The notes under the pieces were generated by a model. It was not told the origin of the DNA, did no database searches, and saw only the letters and a program-made list of their open reading frames with translations. This document shows positions 17,992 through 28,518 of a stretch of 64,000 nucleotides of DNA, one piece after another. This stretch comes from Alphaproteobacteria bacterium (GTDB lineage: Bacteria; Pseudomonadota; Alphaproteobacteria; JANQMY01). A program made the translations under genes and the position numbers. The number at the start of each line of letters is the position of its first letter. The first letter of the stretch is position 1. The DNA is taken from NCBI GenBank assembly GCA_028289425.1, contig JANQPL010000002.1, positions 62,001-126,000 of the forward strand. The letters are read 5' to 3'.

Positions 17992-18164
17992 AGCGTTAAT
18001 CTCGTTTTCGGCCGTGGGTGGGCAACTCTCTAAACGCCCCAATTTCTCCCAATTTGGCCTTTCTCAATGTTTAGTTAATGATATTGGGCTCAAATAGCAC
18101 TGTCCAATTGCAGCGAGTCGATACGCGATTCGGTCATCTGGTAGGAGCTGTTTGGGAAGTAATT

Positions 18165-18572
18165 ATGGGCAGTCAGGCAGGCCTGAGCGTGGCAGAAGTC
18201 GATACTCAAGAAAAGACGGTCCTGATCGTCGAGGATAATGAGCTCAACATGAAGCTCTTCCACGACCTTCTAGACGCTCACGGGTATCGCACGCTTCAAT
18301 CGCGGGAAGGCATGGAAGCCCTTGAGATTGCTCGCAACGAACGCCCCGACCTTATCCTTATGGACATCCAGCTTCCGGAAATCTCGGGCCTGGAAATCAC
18401 AAAGTGGATCAAAGAAGACGATAATCTTCGGCACATTCCCGTCATTGCGGTGACAGCCTTCGCCATGAAGGGGGATGAAGAAAAAATTCGGGATGGCGGC
18501 TGCGAAGCCTACATTGCAAAGCCGATTTCGGTCTCTCTGTTTCTAGATACAGTTAAGAAATTTCTCGATTGA
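18165..18572 (+). CDS. divK: single-domain response regulator DivK
   Basis: DivK is the receiver-only regulator that, when phosphorylated by PleC/DivJ-type kinases, lowers CtrA activity through DivL-CckA. From ATG 18165 it is 135 aa. [18 protein letters not shown] is near-identical to the Caulobacter protein, the phospho-acceptor is Asp67 (LILMDIQLP), and the conserved Lys is Lys119 (AKPIS). About a dozen extra residues precede the receiver compared with Caulobacter DivK. pleD follows after 7 nt, so the two cell-cycle regulators are cotranscribed. Confidence 0.96.
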   Translation: MGSQAGLSVAEVDTQEKTVLIVEDNELNMKLFHDLLDAHGYRTLQSREGMEALEIARNERPDLILMDIQLPEISGLEITKWIKEDDNLRHIPVIAVTAFAMKGDEEKIRDGGCEAYIAKPISVSLFLDTVKKFLD

Positions 18573-18579
18573 GGAGCCA

Positions 18580-19950
18580 ATGACCGCTCGCGTCCTCGTC
18601 GTTGACGATATTCCGGCAAACACAAAGCTGCTGGAAGCCAAACTCTCTGCTGAATATTTCGACGTCATCACGGCCCACAACGGACAGGCCGCGATCGAGT
18701 TGGCATGCAAGGAGCAGCCGGACATCATATTGCTGGATGTCATGATGCCCATTATGGATGGGTTTGAAGTCTGCAAAACCCTGAAAAGCCGCGAAGACGT
18801 CCAGCACATCCCGGTGGTCATGGTGACCGCTCTTGATCAGCCCGCGGATCGAGTTCGCGGCCTCGAGGCGGGAGCGGACGATTTCCTCACGAAGCCCGTT
18901 AACGATTTAGCCTTGTTCTCGCGGGTGCGCAGCCTTGTCCGTCTCAAGATGATGACCGACGAACTTCGGATGCGTCAGGCCACCGGCCGCGACATGGGGC
19001 TGCTTTCGGCGCCCTACGATCACGCGGCGGACGAGAACGGCTCTGCCCGAATCTTGATTGTAGAAGAACGTGAAGAAGCGGCGCGCCGCATGAGGGAAGT
19101 TCTGGAACCGCAACACCGGGTCAAGGTTGAAGCTGACCGGAACGACGCGATCGTTTCTGCGCGCGGCGGCGATTTCGATTTGATTATTGTGAGCCTGGCG
19201 ATGGCCGGGCAAGAAGGGTTGCGCCTGTGCAGTCAGCTGCGCTCCACCCCAGAAACACGGGGGGTGCCCATTCTGGTGATTGTTGACGATGGCGACAATC
19301 CGGCGCTTGCGCGGGCACTCGATATCGGCGTGAACGACTATCTGATGCGGCCGATCGACCGCAATGAACTCGTGGCGCGGGTGAAAACCCAATTCAAGAA
19401 AAAACGCTACTCAGACAAACTCAAGCAGAATCTTGAGCTCAGTGTTGAAATGGCGGTCACGGATCAACTCACAGGGCTCTATAACCGGCGATATATGTCG
19501 GGCCATTTAGGCAATCTGCTGCAGGATTCCGTCGACCGGGACAAGCCTTTGTCGTTTTTGATTATCGACATCGACTATTTCAAGTCCATCAATGACACCT
19601 TCGGTCACGACATCGGTGATGAGGTGTTGCGCCAATTCGGCAAGCGGATTGTGAGTAATGTGCGTGGCATCGATCTGGTGTGCCGTTACGGCGGCGAAGA
19701 ATTTGTGGTGGTGATGCCTGATACGGACCTCACCTTCGCTTATACGGTTGCGGAGCGGGTGCGGCAGCAGGTGGCCGACGTGCCCTTTGAAGTGGGTACC
19801 GACGACCCGCTAAAAATTACGATCAGCATTGGGGTGACCGTGTCCGAGGGGTCCAGCGATACGCCGGGCGATCTGCTTAGGCGGGCGGACCAGGCGCTCT
19901 ACCGGGCCAAGCGCGAAGGGCGCAACCGGGTGGTCGCGGACGCCGCTTAA
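18580..19950 (+). CDS. pleD: response regulator diguanylate cyclase PleD
   Basis: This 456-aa protein has two receiver domains and a GGDEF output domain. REC1 (about 1-120) keeps the phospho-acceptor Asp53 (ILLDVMMP). REC2 (about 155-272) has Ser205 where the acceptor Asp should be, consistent with its adaptor role in dimerisation. The catalytic GGEEF is at 371-375, with the inhibitory RxxD site RGID at 362-365. Phosphorylated PleD makes c-di-GMP at the developing stalked pole in Caulobacter; the exact cell biology here is unknown. Confidence 0.96.
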   Translation: MTARVLVVDDIPANTKLLEAKLSAEYFDVITAHNGQAAIELACKEQPDIILLDVMMPIMDGFEVCKTLKSREDVQHIPVVMVTALDQPADRVRGLEAGADDFLTKPVNDLALFSRVRSLVRLKMMTDELRMRQATGRDMGLLSAPYDHAADENGSARILIVEEREEAARRMREVLEPQHRVKVEADRNDAIVSARGGDFDLIIVSLAMAGQEGLRLCSQLRSTPETRGVPILVIVDDGDNPALARALDIGVNDYLMRPIDRNELVARVKTQFKKKRYSDKLKQNLELSVEMAVTDQLTGLYNRRYMSGHLGNLLQDSVDRDKPLSFLIIDIDYFKSINDTFGHDIGDEVLRQFGKRIVSNVRGIDLVCRYGGEEFVVVMPDTDLTFAYTVAERVRQQVADVPFEVGTDDPLKITISIGVTVSEGSSDTPGDLLRRADQALYRAKREGRNRVVADAA

Positions 19951-19972
19951 GGCTGGCAAGTCCCAAAAATTC

Positions 19973-20140
19973 CTACTTGATCTTTGCTTCTTTGAATTCG
20001 ACGTGCTTGCGCGCCACCGGATCGTATTTGCGTACGACCATCTTCTCGGTCATGGTCCGAGAATTCTTCTTGGCAACATAGAAATAGCCCGTGCCTGCCG
20101 TGCTGTTCAGACGGATCTTAACAGTTGTCGGTTTTGCCAT
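19973..20140 (-). CDS. rpmG: 50S ribosomal protein L33
   Basis: A 55-aa ribosomal protein starting [13 protein letters not shown] with the typical [11 protein letters not shown] and [11 protein letters not shown] segments. It is the cysteine-free form of L33, which does not bind zinc. The ATG at 20140 gives the canonical length; an upstream in-frame ATG at 20170 adds ten unlikely residues. It lies tail-to-tail with pleD and 83 nt downstream of the MFS gene. Confidence 0.96.
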   Translation of the reverse strand: MAKPTTVKIRLNSTAGTGYFYVAKKNSRTMTEKMVVRKYDPVARKHVEFKEAKIK

Positions 20141-20223
20141 GGACGAGCCCTCTACTGCTCCGGATCTCAAAAAAGCGCCACTGATGGCGAAGACGGCGCA
20201 GACTACTCACCCAATCCCTAATG

Positions 20224-21462
20224 TCAAGTAAGGCCTGAGGGGCCTTCGCGGGACTGGAGCGCCGTTTTGAAAGCCGCCCCATGGCGGTAGGCGATAACCG
20301 CGATATAGCTGAGGCAGATGAGGCTCATGGCCACCACCAATCCGTGAGGGTCCCATAAATCCATGGCAGAGCCACTGATCGGCGGTCCCGCAAGGGCGCC
20401 AATTTCATAGAGCACAATATAGGCGGCATTGGCGGAAATGAGGGCGCTCCCCTGGAATCGCTGACCGAGCAGGGTAAGGCCGACCGTGTAGAGCCCGGTC
20501 AGCGTACCGCCCCAGATGAACAAGCTTAGATAGAGAAAGAGTGGCTGGCCGCCGGTGAGATCTTTGGCGGCGACCAGGGCCGGCAAAGTCACGATGCCGA
20601 AAAACCCCACAATTGCGCACAAGAAAAGGACGAGGCGCCTGTCGAAGCGGTCTGCCAGCATCCCTATAGGGTATTGCAGCAGCATGTTCCCAAGCGCAAC
20701 CGCGGTAAGGCAGATGGCGGCCGCATTCTCGCTAATGCCGCCCCGAACGCCATAGATGGGCATGAAATTGAATACGCCCGTCTCCAAGGCCCCGAATACA
20801 CCGGCCGCCAGCATGGCTGTGGGGGCGATCCTCAAGAATTTAGGCAGATCGACGCGGGACGACCGCTCCAGCACGGGCGTCATTTTGGAACCCAGGAATA
20901 CAGGGATCGCGGCCATGCCCATCAGACCCATGAGGATCAGGAAGGGCGCCCATCCGCCGGTGCCCACAAGGGCGAGGATGACAGGGCCCACGGCGAAACC
21001 TGCTGACATGGCCGTTGTGTATAGGCCCAGAATGCGGCCACGCTCGTGTTCCGGCGCCAGGGAGTTCACCCAGAATTCGCTCACCACGAACAGCACGCCT
21101 AAAGCGGCGCCGAAGGCGAAACGGACGGGGAACCAGAACCAAATATTCAAATAAAGCCTGAACAAGAACAGGCAAAATATTGAAATGCCAAGACAAATGA
21201 GAATCATATTTCGGACGCCAAGCCGGTGGGTAATGGCCGGCACGAAAGGGATGACGGCGATCCCAGCGAGGGCGGGCATGGCGGTGTTAAGCCCAATTAG
21301 CGTCGTGGAGACCTGAAGACCTTCAAGAAGAAGGGCAAGAAGCGGAATGGTCAGCCCCAACCCCATCCCCATCACCGTGACGCAGGCCAGAATGGCGCCA
21401 AGGCTCTTAAGCTTCTCGGGCGATTTCAGAATGCTCTGGGGCTGTGGTGAGGTATCGGCCAT
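20224..21462 (-). CDS. major facilitator superfamily transporter
   Basis: This 412-aa polytopic inner-membrane protein has about 12 hydrophobic segments and a central cytosolic loop (SRVDLPKFLR region). The cytosolic loop between helices 2 and 3 reads ITHRLGVRN, a weak form of the MFS loop motif, and NMLLQYPIGMLADRFDRR is the matching loop in the second half. It resembles the YcaD/drug-efflux-like MFS group; the substrate is unknown. It follows rnr in the same direction with a 30-nt gap, at the position where alphaproteobacteria often have a DUF983 gene between rnr and rpmG. Confidence 0.88.
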   Translation of the reverse strand: MADTSPQPQSILKSPEKLKSLGAILACVTVMGMGLGLTIPLLALLLEGLQVSTTLIGLNTAMPALAGIAVIPFVPAITHRLGVRNMILICLGISIFCLFLFRLYLNIWFWFPVRFAFGAALGVLFVVSEFWVNSLAPEHERGRILGLYTTAMSAGFAVGPVILALVGTGGWAPFLILMGLMGMAAIPVFLGSKMTPVLERSSRVDLPKFLRIAPTAMLAAGVFGALETGVFNFMPIYGVRGGISENAAAICLTAVALGNMLLQYPIGMLADRFDRRLVLFLCAIVGFFGIVTLPALVAAKDLTGGQPLFLYLSLFIWGGTLTGLYTVGLTLLGQRFQGSALISANAAYIVLYEIGALAGPPISGSAMDLWDPHGLVVAMSLICLSYIAVIAYRHGAAFKTALQSREGPSGLT

Positions 21463-21492
21463 GCGGTCTACATTCTCTGGATCGATGGCCGC

Positions 21493-23799
21493 CTATGCCG
21501 AGCGTCGCCTTCCTCGTCCGTTCTTGCCACGGGTGACGCGCCGGCGTTTTGGTCGTTGGGCCACCGTCCGGTCCTTTTTCTTTACGACAACGCCGCCGTC
21601 GATCAATTCAAATCTCAAACCTCCGGTCAAGGGTGTGGCTTCCTCCAGTCGAACCGTCACGGTTTCGCCCAAAGAAAAAGAGAGCCCCGTTTCCTGGTCG
21701 ACCAGTCGGTGCCGGCGTTCATCATGGGTGAAGTAGCCGCCGGGAAGCGTCCTTATGGGGACCAGACCGTCGGCGCCTGTCTCTTCCAGACGGACGAACA
21801 GGCCAAACCGGGTGACGCCTGACACGCGCCCTTCGAAGGTCAGTCCCACTTTCGAGTCCATGAAGGCGGCGATGTAGCGGTCGACCGAGTCCCGTTCGGC
21901 GGCCATGGCACGCCGCTCCGTGTTGGAAATGTCTTCGCCGATGTCGTGGAGTGCTTCGACTTCTGTGTCCGTTAGCCCGTCATCGCCCAGTTTGAAGGCC
22001 CGGATCAGAGCACGATGTACGACCAGGTCCGCATACCGTCGGATGGGTGATGTGAAATGGGCATAACGGCGCAGGTTAAGGCCAAAATGGCCGATGCTGC
22101 GTTCCGTGTAATAAGCTTGGGTTTGGCTGCGCAGGACGACTTCGCTGACCATCTCCGCCCGATCCATTTTGCGGGCCTGGTCCAGTATTTTATTGAGCTG
22201 GCTTGGGCGCATGGTTTGGCCTCGGGCCAGTTTCAGGTCCAGCGTAGCAAGAAAGTCGATCAGTGCGCCGACTTTTTCTTGCGTTGGCGCTTCGTGAGCG
22301 CGGTAGAGCAACGCCGTTCTCTTCTTTTCAAGCACTTCGGCTGCGGCCACATTGGCCGTGATCATGTACTCCTCGATCAGCCTGTGCGCCTCTAGGCGCT
22401 CTTTTTTTCGAACCGCGGCGACACGTCCATCATCGCCCAATTCAATGCGGCGTTCGGCAAGCTCCAGATCAAGCGGGTTTCTAGCGTCGCGCGCCAGTTT
22501 GAGTTTGAGATAGGCCGCCCAAACCGGGTCAAGAGTCTCCTTTTTGACTGGGTTGAATTTCGGATCGTTCTTGCCGTCGAAGGCTTGCTGGGCTTGGGCA
22601 TAGGTGAGGCGGCAGCGCGATCGAATAATTCCCCTGCGGAATGTTTGACTCTGCTTTTGCCCTTTTTCGTCGATGGTGATCTCCGCCACCATGGCAGGCC
22701 GTTCTTCATCTGGACGCAGCGAGCAAAGATCGTTCGACAATCGTTCGGGCAGCATGGGCACCACACGGTCGGGAAAATAGGCGGAATTGCCGCGTTTCAG
22801 CGCATCCTTGTCCAGGGGGCGTCCCGGCCGGACATGAGCGGCTACATCAGCAATCGCTATAAACAGTCGAAAGCCGCCTGCGTTTGCTTTGTCCCGGTCA
22901 GGTTCCGCAAAAACCGCATCGTCGAAATCGCGGGCATCTTCCGGATCGATGGTGACGAACGGGATGTGGCGCAAATCCTCGTGGTGCTTGCCGGGCTTGA
23001 ATTGGAAACTTGCGGCTTCGTCCAGCGCCGCTTGCGAAAACTCGACCGGTAAACCGTGCGCGTGAATGGCGATCAAACTGGTGGTATCGGGACTGTCGGC
23101 CTTGCCGTGTTTCGCGATGATGCGCGCCCGGCGCCGATTGTGGTGCGGCTGTGATAAGATCTCGACACTGACCAAATCGCCGGTTTTGGCATCCAGCGCA
23201 TCGTCAAGCGCCACGTGATACTCGTGGCGCTCTCCCTTATCGACAGGGCTGACGATGCCAAGCTTTCCTTGGCGGCGAAAGATGCCCAATGACCGCCGGG
23301 CCCCGGCGCCAAGTTTCTTTATGATGGTCGCTTCGTAAGCAAAATGGCTCTCGGGATCTTCAAGCTTCGAAAGCCGCGCCAGTATGCGATCCCCGACGGA
23401 AATCTTCCCGCCGCGGTCGCTTTGTTGAGGTGCCATGACAATTGAGGGTGCCGGTTCGTCATGGTCCCATTTAGCCGGACGCGCCATGAGCTCACCATCC
23501 GTATCCAGATCAAACACTTCGATCACGGTGACGGAGGGCAGAACGCCCGGTTCGCCAAGTCCTTTACGGTGTTTCTTCTCGATCAGCCCTTCTTCCGTCA
23601 TTTCTTTCAGAAGGGCTTTCAGGCCAACCCGGTCGGATCCTTTAACGCCGAAGGCCCGGGCGATCTCTCTCTTTCCCATGCGCCCGTCGGAAGTGCGCAC
23701 GAATTCGAGTATCTCCGATTTGCTCGGAAGAGACCTTGATGTGGTTTTGCGCGAAGACGCTTTGGAGGTGGCCTTCCGCGCGGGCTTTTTTGGTGCCAC
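21493..23799 (-). CDS. rnr: ribonuclease R
   Basis: This 768-aa processive 3'-5' exoribonuclease degrades structured RNA. From N to C it has a Lys/Ser-rich N-terminus, a winged-helix segment (about 25-90), cold-shock OB domains, the RNB catalytic domain with DPEDARDFDDA, an S1 domain near residues 660-740 and a basic C-terminus ending in repeated Arg/Lys. The start is GTG 23799, 5 nt beyond the topA stop, so it probably relies on coupling to topA. Length and order are normal for the family. Confidence 0.95.
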   Translation of the reverse strand: MAPKKPARKATSKASSRKTTSRSLPSKSEILEFVRTSDGRMGKREIARAFGVKGSDRVGLKALLKEMTEEGLIEKKHRKGLGEPGVLPSVTVIEVFDLDTDGELMARPAKWDHDEPAPSIVMAPQQSDRGGKISVGDRILARLSKLEDPESHFAYEATIIKKLGAGARRSLGIFRRQGKLGIVSPVDKGERHEYHVALDDALDAKTGDLVSVEILSQPHHNRRRARIIAKHGKADSPDTTSLIAIHAHGLPVEFSQAALDEAASFQFKPGKHHEDLRHIPFVTIDPEDARDFDDAVFAEPDRDKANAGGFRLFIAIADVAAHVRPGRPLDKDALKRGNSAYFPDRVVPMLPERLSNDLCSLRPDEERPAMVAEITIDEKGQKQSQTFRRGIIRSRCRLTYAQAQQAFDGKNDPKFNPVKKETLDPVWAAYLKLKLARDARNPLDLELAERRIELGDDGRVAAVRKKERLEAHRLIEEYMITANVAAAEVLEKKRTALLYRAHEAPTQEKVGALIDFLATLDLKLARGQTMRPSQLNKILDQARKMDRAEMVSEVVLRSQTQAYYTERSIGHFGLNLRRYAHFTSPIRRYADLVVHRALIRAFKLGDDGLTDTEVEALHDIGEDISNTERRAMAAERDSVDRYIAAFMDSKVGLTFEGRVSGVTRFGLFVRLEETGADGLVPIRTLPGGYFTHDERRHRLVDQETGLSFSLGETVTVRLEEATPLTGGLRFELIDGGVVVKKKDRTVAQRPKRRRVTRGKNGRGRRRSA

Positions 23800-23804
23800 G
23801 CGTT

Positions 23805-26447
23805 TTATTCCGCTGGTGTGTCGGCGGACTCTTTTGCCTTGTCAGAGGCTTTTTTGGCCGTTGGTTTTTTAGCGGCCGTTTTCTTGGCGGTCTTTTTTGC
23901 CGTCGATTTCTTTGCCGCCGCTTTCTTCTTCGCCGGTTTTTTCTTTGCTTTGGCGTCAATCAATTCGAGCGCGCGCTCGAGGGTGATCTTCTCCACATCC
24001 TCACCATCGGGGATGGTGGCGTTAATCTTGCCGTGTTTCACGTAAGGTCCATACCGGCCATCCATCACATTGACGGGTTTTTCGTCGTCCGGATGAGGGC
24101 CGAGTTCGCGCAGCGCTTTTGATTGGTTGGTCCGGCCGCCGCGTGTCTTGGCTTCGGCAATCAAGGTAACGGCGCGGTTCAAGCCGACCTCAAAAAGGTC
24201 TTGGAAATTTTCAAGGCGCGCGTATTTGCCGTCGTGCTGAAGGTAGGGGCCATAGCGTCCATTGCCGGCAAGGATCGGTTTGCCCGTTTCCGGATGATCG
24301 CCCACAGTGCGCGGCAAGGAGAGAAGTTTGACTGCCATCTCAAAATCTATCTCGGATGGCTCCATGCCTTTTGGAATGCCCGCGTTCCGCGCCTTCTCGT
24401 CCTCGTCGCCGGCTGCCAATTGGATGTAGGGTCCGAAGCGGCCAGATTTGAGGCTGATTTCGCGGCCGGTTTCCGGATCATTGCCCAGCACTTTCGGCTG
24501 ACCGTCGCTTGCGCCATCACTACCGTCGGCAGATTTGGTGAGCTGGCGCGTGAATTTGCAGTCGGGATAATTGGAGCACCCGACAAACGCGCCGAAGCGA
24601 CCGGTCTTCAAACTCAGAATACCGTCTTCGCATGATTTGCATTTGCGCGGATCGACGCCTTCCTCTTCGACAGGGAAGACGTGCGGGCCCAACACTTCGT
24701 TCAGTGCATCAAGCACTTCGCGGTTGCGCAGCTTAACGATGTCTTCGACAGCCGGCGTGAAATCCTGCCAGAAATCGCGCAACAGGACCTTCCAGTCCAT
24801 ATCGCCCGCGGAAATCTTGTCGAGATCTTCTTCCAGCTCCGCCGTGAAATCGTATTCCACATATTTGGTGAAGAACGTGTCCAGGAACGCGGTGACAAGC
24901 CGCCCCTTGTCTTCGGGGATAAACCGGTTCTTGTCCATGTAGACATATTTGCGGTCGCGCAGCACGGACAGGATCGACGCATATGTGGATGGTCGTCCGA
25001 TGCCCAATTCCTCCAGCCGTTTCACCAGTGTGGCTTCGGAAAAGCGCGGCGGCGGTTCCGTGAAGTGCTGGGAAGGGGTGACCGTGTTGAGCGGCGTTTG
25101 CTCGCCAGTGCTCACCTGAGGCAGACGAACGTCTTCGTCATCGTCGCCATTATCGTCCCTGCCTTCTTGATAGACTTTTAGAAAGCCGTCGAACTTAAGC
25201 ACCGAACCCGTTGCGCGGAATTGGATTTTTCCGTCGCCGGATGCCACATCAATGGTCGTGCGTTCAAGGGCGGCGCTTTCCATTTGGCTCGAAATCGCAC
25301 GTTTCCAAATCAGCTCATAAAGCCGAAGCTGGTCTGCGTCTAAGACCTTTGCGACCATTGCCGGCAGGCGCGCCAGGTCCGTCGGCCGGATGGCTTCGTG
25401 GGCTTCCTGAGCGTTGCGCGCCTTGCTGCGGTAGACCCGCGCCTTTTCAGGGAGATAGTTTTCGCCGAATTCGCTTGCGATGGTTTTGCGCGCGGCATCG
25501 ATCGCTTCGTCCGCCATCTGAACGCCATCAGTCCTCATATAAGTAATGAGGCCAACAGTCTCGCCGCCCAAATCCACGCCTTCGTAAAGCCGCTGGGCGA
25601 CTTGCATGGTGCGCGCGGCGGCAAATCCAAGCTTGCGGGACGCCTCCTGTTGCATGGTCGATGTGGTGAAAGGGGCGCTTGGATTGCGCTTGGTCGGTTT
25701 GCTTGTGACGGATGCCACGCTATAGCTTTGCGCCCGGATGTCAGAGACGGCGGCCTTGGCCTTCTCGTCATTATTAATGTCGAATTTTTCGAGTTTCTTT
25801 CCGTCCAAATGGGTGAGGCGCGATTTGAGCGGCGTGCCCGCCTGGGTGCCGAACAGGCCCTCCACGGTCCAATACTCTTGCGCGACAAAGGCTTCGATTT
25901 CCTGCTCGCGTTCGCACACTAATTTCAATGCAACAGACTGCACGCGGCCTGCGGAGCGAGAGCCTGGCAGGCGGCGCCACAAGACGGGTGACAAGGTGAA
26001 TCCCACCAAATAGTCCAAGGCGCGGCGCGCCAGATAGGCATCGACCAATTCCGAATCGATGTTCCGCGGATGGTCCATGGCATCCAGCACCGCGGCTTTG
26101 GTGATGGCATTGAACACGACGCGCTTCACGTCTACGTCTTTGAGCGCGTTTTTCTTCTTCAGAACTTCCAGCACGTGCCAGGAGATGGCTTCTCCTTCGC
26201 GATCGGGGTCTGTCGCCAGGATCAAGCTGTCGGCGCCCTTTACGGCACCGGCGATTTCGTTCAGGCGTTTGGCGGATTGGGTGTCCACATCCCATTCCAT
26301 GGCAAAGTCATTGTCAGGCTGGACAGAGCCGTCTTTGGACGGCAAATCGCGCACATGGCCATAGCTGGCGAGAACTTTGAAATCCTTGCCCAGATATTTG
26401 TTGATGGTCTTCGCCTTGGCCGGCGATTCAACAATAACAATGTTCAT
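23805..26447 (-). CDS. topA: DNA topoisomerase I
   Basis: Type IA topoisomerase that relaxes negative supercoils, 880 aa from ATG 26447. The Toprim domain starts with MNIVIVESPAKAKTI and includes DPDREGEAISW. The catalytic Tyr lies in GLITYMRTDG. One tetracysteine zinc finger (CKSCEDG ... CSNYPDC) is followed by topoisomerase C-terminal repeats with GRYGPY units. The last 48 residues are an almost pure Lys/Ala/Thr tail similar in style to the histone-like protein at 35111. It lies between dprA and rnr in the leftward housekeeping block. Confidence 0.97.
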   Translation of the reverse strand: MNIVIVESPAKAKTINKYLGKDFKVLASYGHVRDLPSKDGSVQPDNDFAMEWDVDTQSAKRLNEIAGAVKGADSLILATDPDREGEAISWHVLEVLKKKNALKDVDVKRVVFNAITKAAVLDAMDHPRNIDSELVDAYLARRALDYLVGFTLSPVLWRRLPGSRSAGRVQSVALKLVCEREQEIEAFVAQEYWTVEGLFGTQAGTPLKSRLTHLDGKKLEKFDINNDEKAKAAVSDIRAQSYSVASVTSKPTKRNPSAPFTTSTMQQEASRKLGFAAARTMQVAQRLYEGVDLGGETVGLITYMRTDGVQMADEAIDAARKTIASEFGENYLPEKARVYRSKARNAQEAHEAIRPTDLARLPAMVAKVLDADQLRLYELIWKRAISSQMESAALERTTIDVASGDGKIQFRATGSVLKFDGFLKVYQEGRDDNGDDDEDVRLPQVSTGEQTPLNTVTPSQHFTEPPPRFSEATLVKRLEELGIGRPSTYASILSVLRDRKYVYMDKNRFIPEDKGRLVTAFLDTFFTKYVEYDFTAELEEDLDKISAGDMDWKVLLRDFWQDFTPAVEDIVKLRNREVLDALNEVLGPHVFPVEEEGVDPRKCKSCEDGILSLKTGRFGAFVGCSNYPDCKFTRQLTKSADGSDGASDGQPKVLGNDPETGREISLKSGRFGPYIQLAAGDEDEKARNAGIPKGMEPSEIDFEMAVKLLSLPRTVGDHPETGKPILAGNGRYGPYLQHDGKYARLENFQDLFEVGLNRAVTLIAEAKTRGGRTNQSKALRELGPHPDDEKPVNVMDGRYGPYVKHGKINATIPDGEDVEKITLERALELIDAKAKKKPAKKKAAAKKSTAKKTAKKTAAKKPTAKKASDKAKESADTPAE

Positions 26448-26690
26448 ACGAAAATCTGGCCTTTGCTTTGCCCCGCCTGACGCCAAATCGGATCGCAAAC
26501 TGCCGCACGAACCGATACGGACGCCTCAGTGCGGATCGGCACATAGGTTAATTCATGAGGCGCTGTCAACCAGCTAACAAGTGAAAATTCCATAACAAGG
26601 GTGTGGTTAAGGGACTCGAAAGGGCGCTTCGTCTGCTGCGCCGTTCTGCGGTGGTAGCGGATGTGTGTGTCGATTTTTCGGCACTATTCC

Positions 26691-27815
26691 TCAGCTCAGC
26701 GCAACTTTTTGCCCGGGATGCAGTTTGCATTTGCCTTCCAGCTCAAGCTCCATGAGCACGCCCAGCACGTCGCCTGCTTTTAGATTGGTTTGCCGAACGA
26801 TTTCGTCAACCTCCACGGGAGTTTGTGACAGGCAGGACAGAATAAGCTCCGCGCTTATGGTCGGTTTAGGTTGTTCAGATGTTTTGGCAGCGCCTTTATT
26901 CACTAGGATTGGCGATCGGGCCGACGGTGACGATTGTTTGGTCGGCGTGTCGATCTGTGCAAACAAAGCGGGGTCTGCATGGAGTGCATCCAGCACGTCT
27001 TCCGCATGCCGGATCAGCGTGGCGCCTTGACGGATCAAAGCATTCGTTCCGGCGCAGCGCGGATCGAGAGGTGATCCCGGAACGGCAAACACATCACGCC
27101 CTTGCTCGCCCGCAAGCCGTGCCGTGATCAGCGAGCCGGAGCGTTCAGCGGCCTCCACCACAATGACGCCGAGTGCCAGACCGGAAACGATACGATTGCG
27201 GCGCGGAAAATGCTCGGCCTTCGGGCGGAAAAACAAGGGCATTTCGGAAAGCACCAGACCCTGCTCCGAGATTTGTTGGTGCAGACCCTCGTTTTCTGGC
27301 GGGTAGATCACATCAATGCCGCCGGCCATCACGGCAATCGTGTTCCCGGGTGATGCTCCCACATGTGCTGCCGTGTCAATGCCGCGCGCGAGGCCCGACA
27401 CCACTACATAACCCTCTTCGGCCAGATTGCGCGCAAGATTTGCCGTGAACTTTTTTCCGGCGGCGGACGCGTTCCGCGCGCCGACAATAGAGATTGTCGG
27501 GCGGGAAAGGAGTGACATATCTCCGTAGGTGCACAAAACAGGCGGCGGATTTTCCGTTTGGTGCAGCAGGGGTGAATAGGATGGTTCGTCCCAAAAGATA
27601 AGCGAACCACCGCTCGCCTCCAGCGCTGACAGTTCTTCCAAGGTCCGCTCTTCCGACTGGGTCCTGGAGGAATGGGCGCCGGTTTCAAGCGCGTCGATCG
27701 CCTCGCGAGCAGAACCGTACCGATCCAAGAATTGGAAAAATTTTACCGGGCCGATATTCGGGCTGCGGATCAGCCTTAGCTGGGCAATCTGTTCAACGCT
27801 GTAATCGTCCACCAT
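26691..27815 (-). CDS. dprA: DNA-processing protein DprA
   Basis: DprA loads RecA onto incoming single-stranded DNA during natural transformation. The 374-aa protein has an N-terminal SAM-like part, the Rossmann core with SIVGARNASAAGK and VVSGLARGIDTAAH, and a C-terminal winged-helix domain (about 305-370, VDEIVRQTNLKAGDVLGVLMELEL). All three parts are complete. The downstream topA start is 243 nt away, and that gap shows no feature I can name. It follows plsY by 12 nt. Confidence 0.95.
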   Translation of the reverse strand: MVDDYSVEQIAQLRLIRSPNIGPVKFFQFLDRYGSAREAIDALETGAHSSRTQSEERTLEELSALEASGGSLIFWDEPSYSPLLHQTENPPPVLCTYGDMSLLSRPTISIVGARNASAAGKKFTANLARNLAEEGYVVVSGLARGIDTAAHVGASPGNTIAVMAGGIDVIYPPENEGLHQQISEQGLVLSEMPLFFRPKAEHFPRRNRIVSGLALGVIVVEAAERSGSLITARLAGEQGRDVFAVPGSPLDPRCAGTNALIRQGATLIRHAEDVLDALHADPALFAQIDTPTKQSSPSARSPILVNKGAAKTSEQPKPTISAELILSCLSQTPVEVDEIVRQTNLKAGDVLGVLMELELEGKCKLHPGQKVALS

Positions 27816-27827
27816 GGTCGCCGACCG

Positions 27828-28460
27828 CTACGAAGATGCATTCCGTCCCGCACCGATTTTCGGTTCAGCGCCGGACAGCAATCGTTGAATGTTTTCTCGG
27901 TGAGACCAGAATATCAGTAACGCCAAGATCAGCGACAGCGTCACATAAAGCGGCTGTTCAAACAGGAACATGTAAAGCGGCGAAAGCGCGGCCGCCACCA
28001 GCGCCGACAGGGATGAATAGCGAAGCACAAATGCGACCACCAGCCAGGTTGCGCAACACAGCAATCCGACCGGCCAATAAAGTGCGAGGGTTAACCCCAA
28101 AAATGTTGCGACGCCTTTGCCACCCTTGAAGCGCAACCAAACGGGAAAGATGTGCCCGAAAAAAGCGCCCACGCCGGCGAGCGCGCCGATTTCATCGCCA
28201 AAATAACGCGCGATCAAAACAGCCGCCGCACCCTTGCCACCGTCAAACAGCAATGTGGCGGCCGCGACGTACCGGTTTCCAGTTCGCAGGACATTTGTGG
28301 CGCCAATGTTGCCTGATCCGATCGAGCGAATGTCGCCAAGGCCCGCGAGCCGGGTAAAGATCAAACCAAAGGGGATCGATCCCAGTAGATACCCAAACGC
28401 CAAAGCAGCGAAATAATAGGGTAAGGCAAGTTGCCAGTTGATCGGGTCAAGGAATGCCAT
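27828..28460 (-). CDS. plsY: glycerol-3-phosphate acyltransferase PlsY
   Basis: PlsY is the inner-membrane enzyme that transfers acyl from acyl-phosphate to glycerol-3-phosphate, making lysophosphatidate. At 210 aa with several hydrophobic spans it fits the family. Conserved loops are [35 protein letters not shown] and [13 protein letters not shown]. It sits between the dihydroorotase-like gene and dprA, the arrangement common in alphaproteobacteria. Confidence 0.95.
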   Translation of the reverse strand: MAFLDPINWQLALPYYFAALAFGYLLGSIPFGLIFTRLAGLGDIRSIGSGNIGATNVLRTGNRYVAAATLLFDGGKGAAAVLIARYFGDEIGALAGVGAFFGHIFPVWLRFKGGKGVATFLGLTLALYWPVGLLCCATWLVVAFVLRYSSLSALVAAALSPLYMFLFEQPLYVTLSLILALLIFWSHRENIQRLLSGAEPKIGAGRNASS

Positions 28461-28518
28461 GAGCTGCCTGAATGAAGCTGTCAGTTATGGTGATCTAGCA
28501 CGGTTTTGGTAGCAATGC